64,000 nt of DNA from JAFGGG01 sp964638895 (GCA_964638895.1 CAZWYY010000011.1:7728-71727); one strand, 5' to 3'; numbered from the stretch's first letter, positions 49,645 through 58,100 are shown. Notes: generated by a model from the letters alone, not told the origin. Numbers and translations: made by a program.

Positions 49645-50688
49645 TTACGCTTTCTTTTTTATCCGTCCTGTGCCGCGCTTCCCTGCTACGGCCGTGTTTA
49701 CAGCGGTCCGCCGCGCCCTTTTCTTTACGGGCCGCCCGTAGCGCCCGGCCGCATCCCGCTTTTTATTTATGGCCGCTTTCATCGAGCGTGTTTTCCGCCC
49801 GGCCGCATTCCACTTCTTATCACCGGCCAGCAGCTCCTCCGCCGTAAGCTCCTTGTTTTCCAGCAGCCCCGGATTTTCCAGCAATTTTTTAAACAGCACG
49901 ATCGAACGCGCGCAGTAAAACCCCTCGGTAATCCGTTCATCAAGGGTGAAGCTTATGTTGATGCAGTCGCGAACCGTAATCCTGTTTTTTTCATCAACCA
50001 GCGGCTCCTTGTGCATTTTGCCGATCACAATAAACAGGCTGGCGCTGCCGTACTCATAGAGGTGGTGGTACGGGGCGTCAAGCCCGATGCTTCCCAGGTT
50101 GGCGAGGTACACGCTGGTATACAGAGGAATGGCCTCCATCAAAAATCGGGGCAGGATGTTATGGTAATCCATAAAGCGGATACACCAGGCAATAAGCCCT
50201 ATCATGGGGCGCGGGAACGCGGCCACAAAATCGATCAGCTTATCGTCCCCCCCCTTGGCGCCGCCCCGGGCGATGTTAAGGTGTGAGACCACCTTGTCCC
50301 TCACCCCGGCCGGGGTTTCGTCTCCGGAAAAAACAATGCGGGCGTTGGTCTCCTCTGCCTCCTCCGTGAACTCCTTTTTGACGATAAAGGTGACGCTGAT
50401 ATCCTTGTGCCCGTAAATTCTCCGCCCGGCCACAAAGCGGTTGAGCTCGGGCCGCATCTTCAACACTCGCGCGATTACCGCCAGGAACACCTGGAACATG
50501 GTGAGTCTTTGCGCGCCGGTTTTGCCTTTATTCACTTTTTCCAGGTAGCCCAGCAGGTTTGTCATATCGATTTTCTGGGTAAAATAGATCAGGGATTCTG
50601 TGCGGGTTTTCATCAGGTACGGGAAAATACGCCTGAAGGCGGGAAGCTTTTTCAGGTAGATTCCGTCTCTCCGTCTTTTAAACGCCAT
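49645..50688 (-). CDS. 2-oxoacid dehydrogenase E2-like acyltransferase domain with basic tail
   Basis: A 347-residue protein with the CAT/E2 acyltransferase fold: LTMFQVFLAVIARVLKMRP, VYLANLGSIGLDAPYHHLYE, GSASLFIVIGKMHKEPLVDE and INISFTLDERITEG (250-256). In catalytic E2 enzymes the last block is DHRxxDG with active-site His; here it is DERITEG, so the usual chemistry is doubtful. No lipoyl or peripheral-subunit-binding domain is present, so it is not a normal E2. From about residue 290 the tail is very rich in Lys and Arg. It is transcribed from its own promoter with a start at the ATG and no ribosome site. Confidence 0.8.
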   Translation of the reverse strand: MAFKRRRDGIYLKKLPAFRRIFPYLMKTRTESLIYFTQKIDMTNLLGYLEKVNKGKTGAQRLTMFQVFLAVIARVLKMRPELNRFVAGRRIYGHKDISVTFIVKKEFTEEAEETNARIVFSGDETPAGVRDKVVSHLNIARGGAKGGDDKLIDFVAAFPRPMIGLIAWCIRFMDYHNILPRFLMEAIPLYTSVYLANLGSIGLDAPYHHLYEYGSASLFIVIGKMHKEPLVDEKNRITVRDCINISFTLDERITEGFYCARSIVLFKKLLENPGLLENKELTAEELLAGDKKWNAAGRKTRSMKAAINKKRDAAGRYGRPVKKRARRTAVNTAVAGKRGTGRIKKKA

Positions 50689-50693
50689 GAGTG

Positions 50694-50722
50694 ATTATAG
50701 AAAATAAACAGCGGCAAGGCAA
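50694..50722 (-). promoter_or_regulatory. Promoter of a probably leaderless acyltransferase mRNA
   Basis: Minus strand TTGCCT (50717-50722), 17 bases, TATAAT (50694-50699). Six bases on from the -10 box is the A of the ATG at 50688, and no Shine-Dalgarno site exists. Confidence 0.6.
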
Positions 50723-50738
50723 GATAATTATCAATTGT

Positions 50739-51638
50739 TCAATGCGAACCGTATTCGCCCCGCGGCCGGGCAAGGGGGAAAGAGTCCGTGATCTTTTCAG
50801 TCTCCGCCCAAAGCCTTCGCGCGACTTCTTTATTATACGCAGATGTTGCGATTATTTTATTCTTCCGGCGCTTCAGGAATCTACCCGTAAGGGAGCCGCC
50901 TTTTTTTGCCGCCGCCAAAAAGATCCCCGGTTTTATGCCCTCTTCCATGGGACTAAACAGAAACCCTAATAATCCCGTCAGCAGAAAATAGGTAAACCTG
51001 TGAAAGCCCCTTTGCGCTTTTCCCAGGTTTGTTTTCACCAGTCCGGGATAAAAACAGTTCGCGGTTACCCCCGTTCCCCTGAGCCTTGAGGCAAGCTCAA
51101 AGGTAAAGAGAATTTCAGCCTGTTTTGACTGTGTATAGGCCGTCAGGGGCTTGTAGGTGCCCCTGGCAAACAGATTGTTTATCTGAAACGGTTTTTTGGA
51201 AAGCCCCTCCGAAACCACATTGATAATCCGTGAGGGCGCGGACGCGATAAGCAGCTCAAGCAGAAGGTTGGTTAAAAAAAACGGTCCCAGATAATTGGTG
51301 GCCAGCGCGGCCTCAACCCCGTCTTCTGTAATTTTCTTTTTAAACAACAGCACTCCGGCGTTATTAATTAATACATCCAGTCTAGTATATTTTTCCTTAA
51401 AACCGAGTACGCCGTTTCTGATTGAGTTCCATGAACACAGGTCCATCAATAGTAATTCCACATTGGGATTGCCGGTTTTCCGCTTTATTTCAGACACCGT
51501 GTTTTGGCCCCGCAAACGGTCACGACAGGCCATCACCACCCTTGCCCCATATCCTGCAAGCGCAAGCGAAAGGGCCTTGCCGATCCCTGAATTGGCGCCG
51601 GTAACCAGGCAGGTTTTTCCGGCCAACAACGTGTTCAT
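50739..51638 (-). CDS. Short-chain dehydrogenase/reductase (retinol dehydrogenase-like)
   Basis: A 299-residue NAD(P)-binding Rossmann enzyme. Cofactor motif LVTGANSGIGKALSLALAG, NNAG in LINNAGVLL, and active-site YTQSKQAEILFTF (Tyr-x-x-x-Lys) are intact. The Arg after strand two (ACRDR) favours NADP. The closest style is retinol dehydrogenase/WW-oxidoreductase-like SDRs acting on lipophilic alcohols or ketones; the real substrate is unknown. Its start overlaps the stop of the TetR regulator by 4 bases (ATGA), so the two genes form an autoregulated pair controlled by the palindrome at 52263-52303. Confidence 0.93.
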   Translation of the reverse strand: MNTLLAGKTCLVTGANSGIGKALSLALAGYGARVVMACRDRLRGQNTVSEIKRKTGNPNVELLLMDLCSWNSIRNGVLGFKEKYTRLDVLINNAGVLLFKKKITEDGVEAALATNYLGPFFLTNLLLELLIASAPSRIINVVSEGLSKKPFQINNLFARGTYKPLTAYTQSKQAEILFTFELASRLRGTGVTANCFYPGLVKTNLGKAQRGFHRFTYFLLTGLLGFLFSPMEEGIKPGIFLAAAKKGGSLTGRFLKRRKNKIIATSAYNKEVARRLWAETEKITDSFPLARPRGEYGSH

Positions 51639-52246
51639 CGGTCCCGTTTCCTTATCACCACACCGTCCAGGATGAGGGAGACGGCAAACATAATCTCATC
51701 CCGTAAAGCGTTCAGATCGACCTCACCGTCGGGGCCGGAACGGGCCTGCAGATACGCGTTGTCTTTCATGGCATAGATAACATTCTGGATGGTGCGGGCA
51801 AGTTTGTCCGCATCCTGCACAACAACATCACCCTTCCGCTGATAAAACCTGAACAGTTCAACAAGGAAATCGGTCCCTTTTTTCTTGGCGTATTCCATTA
51901 ATGCGGTTAGACGCGGGCTTAAATGTCTTAACGACTCCAAGGAAAGCCGGTTCAGAATACTGTTAGCCCGGTTATAGGAAAAACCTTCCTTTATCCAGGC
52001 GAGTATCTTTTCGCGGCATCCCGGAATCGCTTCGATGCATTGAACTGTTGCCGCCATATAGACGTCCGCTTCACGTGTTATTACCTCGGAAAAAATATCT
52101 TCTTTGCTTTTAAAGTAATAATAGAATGACGCCTTGTTTATCCCGACCATTTCAGAGATGTCATCAAGGGTGGTCTTATCATACCCGAATTTCACAAAGC
52201 ATTTTCCGGCCGCCTCAATAATATCATCCTGTCTGTTATGGGTCAT
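51635..52246 (-). CDS. TetR-family transcriptional regulator
   Basis: A 203-residue repressor. The N-terminal helix-turn-helix is clear (DIIEAAGKCFVKFGYDKTTL, then ISEMVGINKASFYYYFKSKE), followed by a helical ligand domain. It is the first gene of a two-gene operon with the SDR. Its own promoter is overlapped by a perfect 13-base inverted repeat, so it very likely represses itself and the SDR until a ligand, perhaps a lipid or the SDR substrate, binds. AGGAAG lies 7 bases before the ATG. Confidence 0.94.
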   Translation of the reverse strand: MTHNRQDDIIEAAGKCFVKFGYDKTTLDDISEMVGINKASFYYYFKSKEDIFSEVITREADVYMAATVQCIEAIPGCREKILAWIKEGFSYNRANSILNRLSLESLRHLSPRLTALMEYAKKKGTDFLVELFRFYQRKGDVVVQDADKLARTIQNVIYAMKDNAYLQARSGPDGEVDLNALRDEIMFAVSLILDGVVIRKRDR

Positions 52247-52262
52247 ATATCATCTTCCTAAT

Positions 52263-52310
52263 TCTAATTATCTAATATTTTATTATAATGTTAGATAATT
52301 AGATTGTCAA
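52263..52310 (-). promoter_or_regulatory. Consensus promoter and TetR operator
   Basis: Minus strand TTGACA (52305-52310), 17 bases, TATAAT (52282-52287). A perfect 13-base inverted repeat, TCTAATTATCTAA at 52263-52275 and its complement at 52291-52303, flanks the -10 box on both sides. Confidence 0.82.
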
Positions 52311-52364
52311 GCAGATATTTATAAATGACGGGAGATCAAAATGACACGGGATCACGGCCGGCAC

Positions 52365-53270
52365 TCATCCGCTATACCCATGCCCAATCAGACGCCAGAA
52401 GGCCTCCACCGCGGTTTTATGGTTTTTCTTACGCAGCCGGCAGTACCCGACATCATACCCTTTGAGTTCCGGTTCCAGGGGCAGTATCTTCACGTCGTTT
52501 TTTAACGGGCTTTGTTCCAGCACCAGCAATGGGACAAGGCCGATGCCCACGCCCAGGCTGGCCATGGCGATAATAGCCTCGTTTCCCGATACCTCGGCGT
52601 AGATACGGGGAGCGGTTTTTTTCAGCGCGAACCATTCATCCGCTCGTTTTCGTGACAGCCCATGCGCGGGGAGAATAAACGGGGAGCCGCCGCCAGATCC
52701 AACGTCAACGCCGCCGTCGGACTCAAAACCGAAGTCGGCCCCGGGGCGAAAATCCACTCCCGCAATGAACACAAGAGGGGTTGTGGCAACGGTTTTAAAC
52801 TCAATCCGCGGTGAAACGGTGTCCGGGCGCGCGGCTATGGCAATGTCCGCGTTTCCTGCCATGACCTGTTTTACGGCGGTCTCCGCCTCTCCGGTTTGCA
52901 GGTGAATCCGTACCTGTGGATAGGCCCGCCGGTATGCGGATAACAGCTCTTTCAAAATCAGATAGGACGCGGTAACCGAACAGTACAGATAAAGCTCTCC
53001 GTACACGCCGCCCTGCCGGGACGCGTACGCATCCCGATACGCCGCCCAGGTGTCAAGAATTTCACCCGCGTAGCGCTGCAGGGCCTCTCCGGCCGAAGTC
53101 AGTGAAACCGAGCGGTTGTCGCGTTCAAAAAGCTTTTCACCCACCTCGTCTTCAAGGCGCTGAATGGCCCGTGTCAGTCCGGGCGGACTGATGTTGCAGG
53201 CCTGGCTGGTCTTGAAAAAATGCAGGCTACCAGCCAGGTGGAGAAAAAGCTCTAGGGAATGAAAATCCAT
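52365..53270 (-). CDS. ilvY: LysR-family regulator IlvY
   Basis: A 301-residue LysR-type activator. The winged helix is at the N-terminus (MDFHSLELFLHLAGSLHFFK, SPPGLTRAIQRLEDEVGEKLFER), with a periplasmic-binding-like effector domain from about residue 90. Divergent placement against ilvC, 109 bases apart, and the FHSLELFLHLAGSLHF start match IlvY, which activates ilvC when acetolactate or acetohydroxybutyrate binds. A short Gly/Ser/Asp-rich insertion near residue 180 (GFESDGGVDVGSGGGS) is not typical of the family. Its promoter overlaps one arm of the shared palindrome, consistent with autoregulation. Confidence 0.9.
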   Translation of the reverse strand: MDFHSLELFLHLAGSLHFFKTSQACNISPPGLTRAIQRLEDEVGEKLFERDNRSVSLTSAGEALQRYAGEILDTWAAYRDAYASRQGGVYGELYLYCSVTASYLILKELLSAYRRAYPQVRIHLQTGEAETAVKQVMAGNADIAIAARPDTVSPRIEFKTVATTPLVFIAGVDFRPGADFGFESDGGVDVGSGGGSPFILPAHGLSRKRADEWFALKKTAPRIYAEVSGNEAIIAMASLGVGIGLVPLLVLEQSPLKNDVKILPLEPELKGYDVGYCRLRKKNHKTAVEAFWRLIGHGYSG

Positions 53271-53288
53271 CCGCGGCTCCTTTATTCC

Positions 53289-53350
53289 ATATATTGTAAC
53301 ATTATATTATAATTGTTTCAATTTACACAATATATTCCGGCGTATATATT
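53289..53350. promoter_or_regulatory. Divergent ilvY/ilvC control region
   Basis: ilvY promoter (minus): TTGAAA 53316-53321, 17 bases, TACAAT 53293-53298. ilvC promoter (plus): TTTACA 53322-53327, 17 bases, TATATT 53345-53350. Inverted repeat ATATATTGT (53289-53297) and ACAATATAT (53327-53335): one arm covers the ilvY -10 box, the other begins at the end of the ilvC -35 box. Confidence 0.7.
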
Positions 53351-53379
53351 TAAAAAAATACAGTTAAAGGAGGATTGTT

Positions 53380-54378
53380 ATGAACATTCTGCATGACAAG
53401 GACGCGGACCTGAAATACCTTGCAGGCAGGACCATGGCGGTGATCGGGTACGGCAGCCAGGGGAGCGCCCAGGCCCTCTGCCTGCGCGACAGCGGCGTGC
53501 GGGTCATCATCGGAGAAACCCCGGAACTGGGCGGAAAACCCAATCCAAGCTGGGCCCTGGCCCGGGAGCACGGCTTTGAGGTGTATGAGATCGACAAGGC
53601 TTCCGAGCGGGCGGATATCATCCATATTCTGCTTCCGGATGAACATCACGGGCGTGTATACAAGGAGAAGATCGGACAGCATATGACCGAGGGCAAGACT
53701 CTCTGCTGCTCACACGGGTTTAATATCGTGTACGGACAGATCACACCACCCGCAAACATCGACGTCATTCTGGTGGCCCCTAAAAGCCCGGCCACCGAGG
53801 AACGCAAGGCTTTTCTGGCCGGGTTCGGCGTTCCCGGCTTGGTGGCCGTGCGTCGGGATTTTACGGGCAAGGCCCGGTCAACCGCCCTGGCCCTGGCCAA
53901 GGCCATTGGCTTTACCAGGGCGGGCGTGCTGGAGTGCACCTTTGAACAGGAAACTTATGAGGACCTGTTCGGTGAACAGAACGTGCTCTGCGGCGGTATG
54001 GTGAATCTTATGAAATACGGGTTCGAGGTGCTTACCGAGGCCGGGTATCCGGCGGAGATGGCGTATTTTGAGGTGCTGCATGAGCTGAAACTGATTGTGG
54101 ACCTGGTTCACGAACGGGGGATCAGCGGCATGAACGCGGTCATCTCCAATACCGCCGAATGGGGCGAGTACGTGAACGGTCCCAGGATCATTGACGAGAG
54201 CGTGAAACAGCGGATGAAGGAATCCTTGAGGGCCATCGAAGACGGAAGCTTCGCCGGGCGGTGGATTGAGGAAAGCAAAAAAGGCTGCCCCACCCTGCTG
54301 GCCAAACGCAAAGCCCTGGCCCGCCACTCGCTCGAGATTGTGGGCAAAAAGATCAGAAGCCTGTTCGAGCGTACATAA
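53380..54378 (+). CDS. ilvC: Ketol-acid reductoisomerase
   Basis: A 332-residue class I enzyme of valine/isoleucine biosynthesis: Mg-dependent alkyl migration of acetolactate or acetohydroxybutyrate, then NAD(P)H reduction. Rossmann motif VIGYGSQGSAQALCL and the C-terminal helical metal site (ECTFEQETYEDLFGEQNVLCGG, FEVLHELKLIVDLVHE) are intact. The central block reads VILVAPKSPATEERKAFLAG, where many relatives have PKGPG. The AAAGGAGG site is strong. No other ilv or leu genes are nearby. Expression is expected to follow IlvY and substrate level. Confidence 0.95.
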   Translation: MNILHDKDADLKYLAGRTMAVIGYGSQGSAQALCLRDSGVRVIIGETPELGGKPNPSWALAREHGFEVYEIDKASERADIIHILLPDEHHGRVYKEKIGQHMTEGKTLCCSHGFNIVYGQITPPANIDVILVAPKSPATEERKAFLAGFGVPGLVAVRRDFTGKARSTALALAKAIGFTRAGVLECTFEQETYEDLFGEQNVLCGGMVNLMKYGFEVLTEAGYPAEMAYFEVLHELKLIVDLVHERGISGMNAVISNTAEWGEYVNGPRIIDESVKQRMKESLRAIEDGSFAGRWIEESKKGCPTLLAKRKALARHSLEIVGKKIRSLFERT

Positions 54379-54431
54379 AAGCAAGCATAAAAAAGCGCTT
54401 AAAATCGCCCATAAAAAAACGGCGGCATCCC

Positions 54432-54477
54432 TTGACATCTTTATCTAGCTGTTATATCTTATATATAACAGCTAGAT
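54432..54477 (+). promoter_or_regulatory. Promoter and GntR/YtrA operator
   Basis: TTGACA (54432-54437), 17 bases, TATCTT (54455-54460). A perfect 15-base inverted repeat (54443-54457 and 54463-54477, arm ATCTAGCTGTTATAT) with a 5-base centre covers the spacer and the -10 box, so binding would block the promoter. Confidence 0.8.
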
Positions 54478-54499
54478 AATTTATAACAGGAGAAGGCGG

Positions 54500-54892
54500 G
54501 TGCTGATCAAAATCGATTTCAACTCCGAAACCCCCATATACGAGCAGCTTCGGATGCAGATAATCGAAGGTATTGCCCGCGGGCTGCTGAAGGCCGGGGA
54601 GGGACTGCCCTCGGTACGCCAGCTTGCCGGGGACCTGGGAATTAATCTACACACCGCGAACAAGGCGTATACGCAACTGAAAGCCGACGGATTCATCCAT
54701 GTGCACCGGCAAAAAGGGGTCGTAGTTAAGCAGGAGGTCAGGCCCGGCGTTACGGACGAATTTCTCGCCTTTCTGGAAAAACAGCTGCGGCCCCTGGCCG
54801 TTGAGGCCTATTGCCGGGGCATGAGGGATAAAGAATTCCGCGCAGTAGTAAATAATATCTTCAGATTACTTCAAAACCCAAAGGAGGAGTAA
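54500..54892 (+). CDS. GntR-family regulator, YtrA subfamily
   Basis: A 130-residue regulator: an N-terminal winged helix (PIYEQLRMQIIEGIARGLLK, LPSVRQLAGDLGINLHTANK, LKADGFIHVHRQKGVVV) and a short C-terminal dimerisation helix, the YtrA layout. Such proteins repress an adjoining membrane-protein or ABC gene. GTG start with GGAGAAGG upstream. It lies 3 bases before the DUF1648 membrane protein gene and behind a promoter overlapped by a perfect palindrome, so it likely regulates itself and that partner. Confidence 0.93.
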   Translation: MLIKIDFNSETPIYEQLRMQIIEGIARGLLKAGEGLPSVRQLAGDLGINLHTANKAYTQLKADGFIHVHRQKGVVVKQEVRPGVTDEFLAFLEKQLRPLAVEAYCRGMRDKEFRAVVNNIFRLLQNPKEE

Positions 54893-54895
54893 TTT

Positions 54896-56014
54896 ATGGT
54901 CGGTGTGATCACCATTATCATTATTATGAGCACCATGGCGCCCCTTTACCTTATTTTCGCTTTTTTCCCTTACCTCACCAGGCGGACCATCTGCATGGGT
55001 GTAAGCATTCCGGAAGAGATGTTTGCCGATCAAAGACTTAAGGACATCAGGAAGACCTATATGATCTCCCTCTTGATCACAGGCGCATTGGTTACCGGTC
55101 TGGCGGCCGCGAGTTTGCTTTTACTGCCGGAGGAATACATGGGCTATGCCCTCGGCGCCGCTATCTTCGTATCCCTTATTTCCATTTTTCTATTCTATGT
55201 CCGGGCCTATAAGAAAACCAGGGGCTTAAAACAAAAAGAAAAATGGAGTACCGGCAGAACCGAGTTCTCGGTCACCGAAACCGGCTTCCGTAAAGGAAAG
55301 ATAACGGTTTCCCCCCTCTGGTTTATACTCTACGGGCTGGTGATCGCATGTACCCTGATTGTTTTCTTCAGTATCTATAACAGCCTCCCCGATACGATTG
55401 TGCTGAACTATAACGACCTGGGCAACCCCGGTACCGCCGTGCCCAAGACTCCCTTTATAATACTGTTTCCGCTAAGCGTTCAATTGGTCATTACCCTGCT
55501 TATGGTCTTCGTATACGTGGTCATCGGCAAGGCCAGGGTACAGATAGATGCGCGTAATCCTGAAGTATCCGTTGCACGCAACAGGATATTCAGGTATGCC
55601 TGGTCCGCGTATACCGTGTTTATGGGGCTGGGAATGGTCATATTGTTCGGGGTCATGCTTTTTCTTCCGCTTTTAACCGGCAATATTACGATTATAATCG
55701 CCGTACCGCTTGGCTATACCATCATTGCGGTCGCGGGAGCCCTGGTACTTTCCCTGGTCTTGGGCCAGAGCGGATCGCGCTTGAAGCTGAAGGAAAAGAC
55801 AGTGGGAAAGGAAATAAACCGGGACGACGGCCGGTACTGGAAACTCGGCGCCTTCTATTATAATCCGGATGATCCGGCCCTGTTCGTGGAAAAACGCTTC
55901 GGCATCGGCTGGACAAGCAATTTCGCGCGTCCCCTCACCTGGGTGCTGATGGCGCTGTTTTTACTGATAATCGCCGGGGCCGTGGCCGCTTCAATGATCG
56001 CTTTCATGCATTGA
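54896..56014 (+). CDS. DUF1648/DUF5808 membrane protein
   Basis: A 372-residue integral membrane protein with about eight helices. The DUF1648 core is visible in the middle (YNSLPDTIVLNYNDLGNPGT, with the conserved LP and acidic/asparagine loop) and the C-terminal block DDPALFVEKRFGIGWTSNFA matches DUF5808. Relatives are often paired with YtrA-like GntR or autorepressor genes, as here, and some are linked to cell-envelope stress. Function is not established. GGAGGAG lies 5 bases before the ATG. Confidence 0.85.
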   Translation: MVGVITIIIIMSTMAPLYLIFAFFPYLTRRTICMGVSIPEEMFADQRLKDIRKTYMISLLITGALVTGLAAASLLLLPEEYMGYALGAAIFVSLISIFLFYVRAYKKTRGLKQKEKWSTGRTEFSVTETGFRKGKITVSPLWFILYGLVIACTLIVFFSIYNSLPDTIVLNYNDLGNPGTAVPKTPFIILFPLSVQLVITLLMVFVYVVIGKARVQIDARNPEVSVARNRIFRYAWSAYTVFMGLGMVILFGVMLFLPLLTGNITIIIAVPLGYTIIAVAGALVLSLVLGQSGSRLKLKEKTVGKEINRDDGRYWKLGAFYYNPDDPALFVEKRFGIGWTSNFARPLTWVLMALFLLIIAGAVAASMIAFMH

Positions 56015-56051
56015 ATTACGGCGCGGGCCCCCGGGACTAAAAGAATAAGGT

Positions 56052-56204
56052 TCAACTCCGGCCTTCACGCTTTCTATAAGAGTCGCGCAGCAGCCGTAGA
56101 ATGTCCTCTCCCGGATCGCGCCCCGCCGGACTCATGGCATTTTCGTACAAAGCAAGCATGCTTAAACCGCGGCTGATATGGTAATATATCGTTTGAAGAA
56201 TCAT
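56052..56204 (-). CDS. Possible small ORF or gene remnant, 50 residues
   Basis: On the minus strand an open frame ends MILQTIYYHISRGLSMLALY to LRLLRDSYRKREGRS at 56052. Its composition is protein-like (amphipathic helix, balanced charges). The frame continues upstream into the antisense of the next gene without a good start, so this may be the C-terminal remnant of a lost gene. No ribosome site was seen before the ATG at 56204. Confidence 0.28.
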   Translation of the reverse strand: MILQTIYYHISRGLSMLALYENAMSPAGRDPGEDILRLLRDSYRKREGRS

Positions 56205-56313
56205 GCCCGCGTTATGCAATCTTGAATAGTCCGCGGCCGTAGATGCCAAAATAATAGGCCGAGAGGCGCGGCAGCTCAAGTTATGGGGCAATAAGGATAA
56301 AGGGGAGGCATCC

Positions 56314-58020
56314 ATGAAACATGTTAAAAAATATCTTTTATTAAGCCTCATGTGCTTTCCGGCATTCTTGACGTCCATGGGAAACAGCGGCGACACCGCA
56401 TGGGCTGAAACGGATAAGGTCGTACGAACCTTTTTAACTTCCGCCGCCAATCTGACGGTCTTTGCCTTCAGCCAGTTAAATCCCGGGAAGACCGATCCCC
56501 AGGTCATCAAACTCTCACCCGATATTAATATCAGGGCGACCCAGAAGTGGTCCACATTAGGGGATGAGACTTCAGACTATGATTTCAGCATCATAAAAAC
56601 CTACTATGTGCATAACATTCTGTATATCGGGGGCGGGACGGCGAGCGTCATCTTCAAAAAGGATTTCAGCACGATTAAGGAGTTTGAGGACATGGCCACG
56701 CGTGACGCCGATGGGAAACTCGTACCGCATGATTACATCGTGCCCGGCGCGTACAGGGGGTCCCTGGCCAATCCCAAATTCCGACGGTATATCATCGATT
56801 ACTGCAAGCTGCAGATCGACGGAGGGGTTGACGGGCTGTTCCTGGATGAGGTGTCGGCGGGATTCAGCGGCGGAAGGGTGCACAATTTCAATGGGAACGA
56901 GGGGTTCGACGATTACGCCATCGCTGATTTCAATAAATACCTGATGGAAAAATATCCCGCTTATACGGCGAAGGACTGGAAGCATGCTTTCCGGATGACC
57001 GACGATAACATCATTAAAAAGGATGTGCCTTATAACGATCTGGGCGACAACTTTAATTACCGAACATACCTCCGGGCCCACGGCTGGGACGGCTCGGCCT
57101 TCAACAACGGCCCGCTCAGCAACGCCAATCCGCTGGCCGGGGAATGGGGCGCGGTCACCTCAAACCGCATGTATGTTGAAAACGAAAACAGCTTTACGGG
57201 AACATATTTGAAGTTATACTGGGGGGAAATCGTCACCAGACTGCGCAATTACGCAAAAACCATATACAATAAAGATATTTTGATTACGTCAAACGGACTT
57301 TTCCCCTTTGTTGATTTCAACTCCCTGGGACTGTATACGTATAATCCCGATGAGGCTACGGCGGACTACAAGGGCTCCGACTATGTGCCGGTAAAAAACT
57401 GCCATCTCAACGGCACAAAATCGTTGATGGCGCTTTACAAGAAGATAAACGGCTTAAGCCGCCGGATTTCAGGCGATGTGCCCCTGGTGATTTTTATCGA
57501 CTGGCCCACGGAGATGATGACGAACTATTACAAACTGCCGCTTTCCGAAAAAATTGATTTTTGGCAAATATACGGGGCCGAGGCGTACGCCGGCGGCATA
57601 TTCCCCGCGTTTCACCTGAAAACCACCATGAACGGAGACCCGACCGCGCGCTCCTCGGGAGTGCTGGATTTTTTCAAGACATACGTACGATTTTTTAAAG
57701 ACAACAAGGAGCTTTATCACGGGATCGAATATATGCCCGAAAAAATCGAAATCAATAAAACCAATATCTCCCAAAACCTGATGTTTCAGAAGGCCGGAAG
57801 CCGTTATATTCTCCATCTGATCAATCATAATTACAACCGAAGAATCATACCGCAAAGAAATCTGGCCGTGACCGTTTCTCTGGATAAGGCCCCCGCCGCA
57901 ATATACATGGTATCACCCGATTTCACCGGAATAAAAAGGCCCGCGTTCACTTACAATGATAATACACTGACTCTGACCGTGGATGAGTTAACCTATTATG
58001 ATGTGATTGTGTGGGAATAA
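56314..58020 (+). CDS. Exported glycoside-hydrolase-like TIM-barrel protein
   Basis: A 568-residue secreted protein with signal peptide (MKHVKKYLLLSLMCFPAFLTSM). The body looks like a glycoside hydrolase of the type that lacks a clear CAZy call: IIDYCKLQIDGGVDGLFLDE (strand end with possible catalytic Asp/Glu), ILITSNGLFPFVDFNSLGLY, LVIFIDWPTEMM and a C-terminal beta domain (LVVTVSLDKAPAAIYMVSPD-like stretch near 530). The sugar target is unknown. GGGGAGG lies 5 bases before the ATG. It stands alone between the DUF1648 gene and the zinc-ribbon/PLP operon. Confidence 0.72.
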   Translation: MKHVKKYLLLSLMCFPAFLTSMGNSGDTAWAETDKVVRTFLTSAANLTVFAFSQLNPGKTDPQVIKLSPDINIRATQKWSTLGDETSDYDFSIIKTYYVHNILYIGGGTASVIFKKDFSTIKEFEDMATRDADGKLVPHDYIVPGAYRGSLANPKFRRYIIDYCKLQIDGGVDGLFLDEVSAGFSGGRVHNFNGNEGFDDYAIADFNKYLMEKYPAYTAKDWKHAFRMTDDNIIKKDVPYNDLGDNFNYRTYLRAHGWDGSAFNNGPLSNANPLAGEWGAVTSNRMYVENENSFTGTYLKLYWGEIVTRLRNYAKTIYNKDILITSNGLFPFVDFNSLGLYTYNPDEATADYKGSDYVPVKNCHLNGTKSLMALYKKINGLSRRISGDVPLVIFIDWPTEMMTNYYKLPLSEKIDFWQIYGAEAYAGGIFPAFHLKTTMNGDPTARSSGVLDFFKTYVRFFKDNKELYHGIEYMPEKIEINKTNISQNLMFQKAGSRYILHLINHNYNRRIIPQRNLAVTVSLDKAPAAIYMVSPDFTGIKRPAFTYNDNTLTLTVDELTYYDVIVWE

Positions 58021-58059
58021 GCGCGTATTCTATTTCTTAAAAGATCATATCAGTTCAGC

Positions 58060-58100
58060 AATTGCCTCCATATACATGCTCCGGCGGGCAATTTTAATTT
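58060..58100 (+). terminator. Weak terminator-like hairpin
   Basis: AATTGCC (58060-58066) pairs with GGCAATT (58087-58093), followed by TTAATTTTG. The 20-base loop makes it weak; it could end the glycoside-hydrolase-like transcript. Confidence 0.3.

Noticed and set aside
56205..56555. Upstream part of the 167-codon minus-strand frame ending at 56052
   Set aside because: This portion is antisense to the signal peptide and start of the exported protein at 56314, has no ribosome site and unusual residue use; only the last 50 codons look protein-like.
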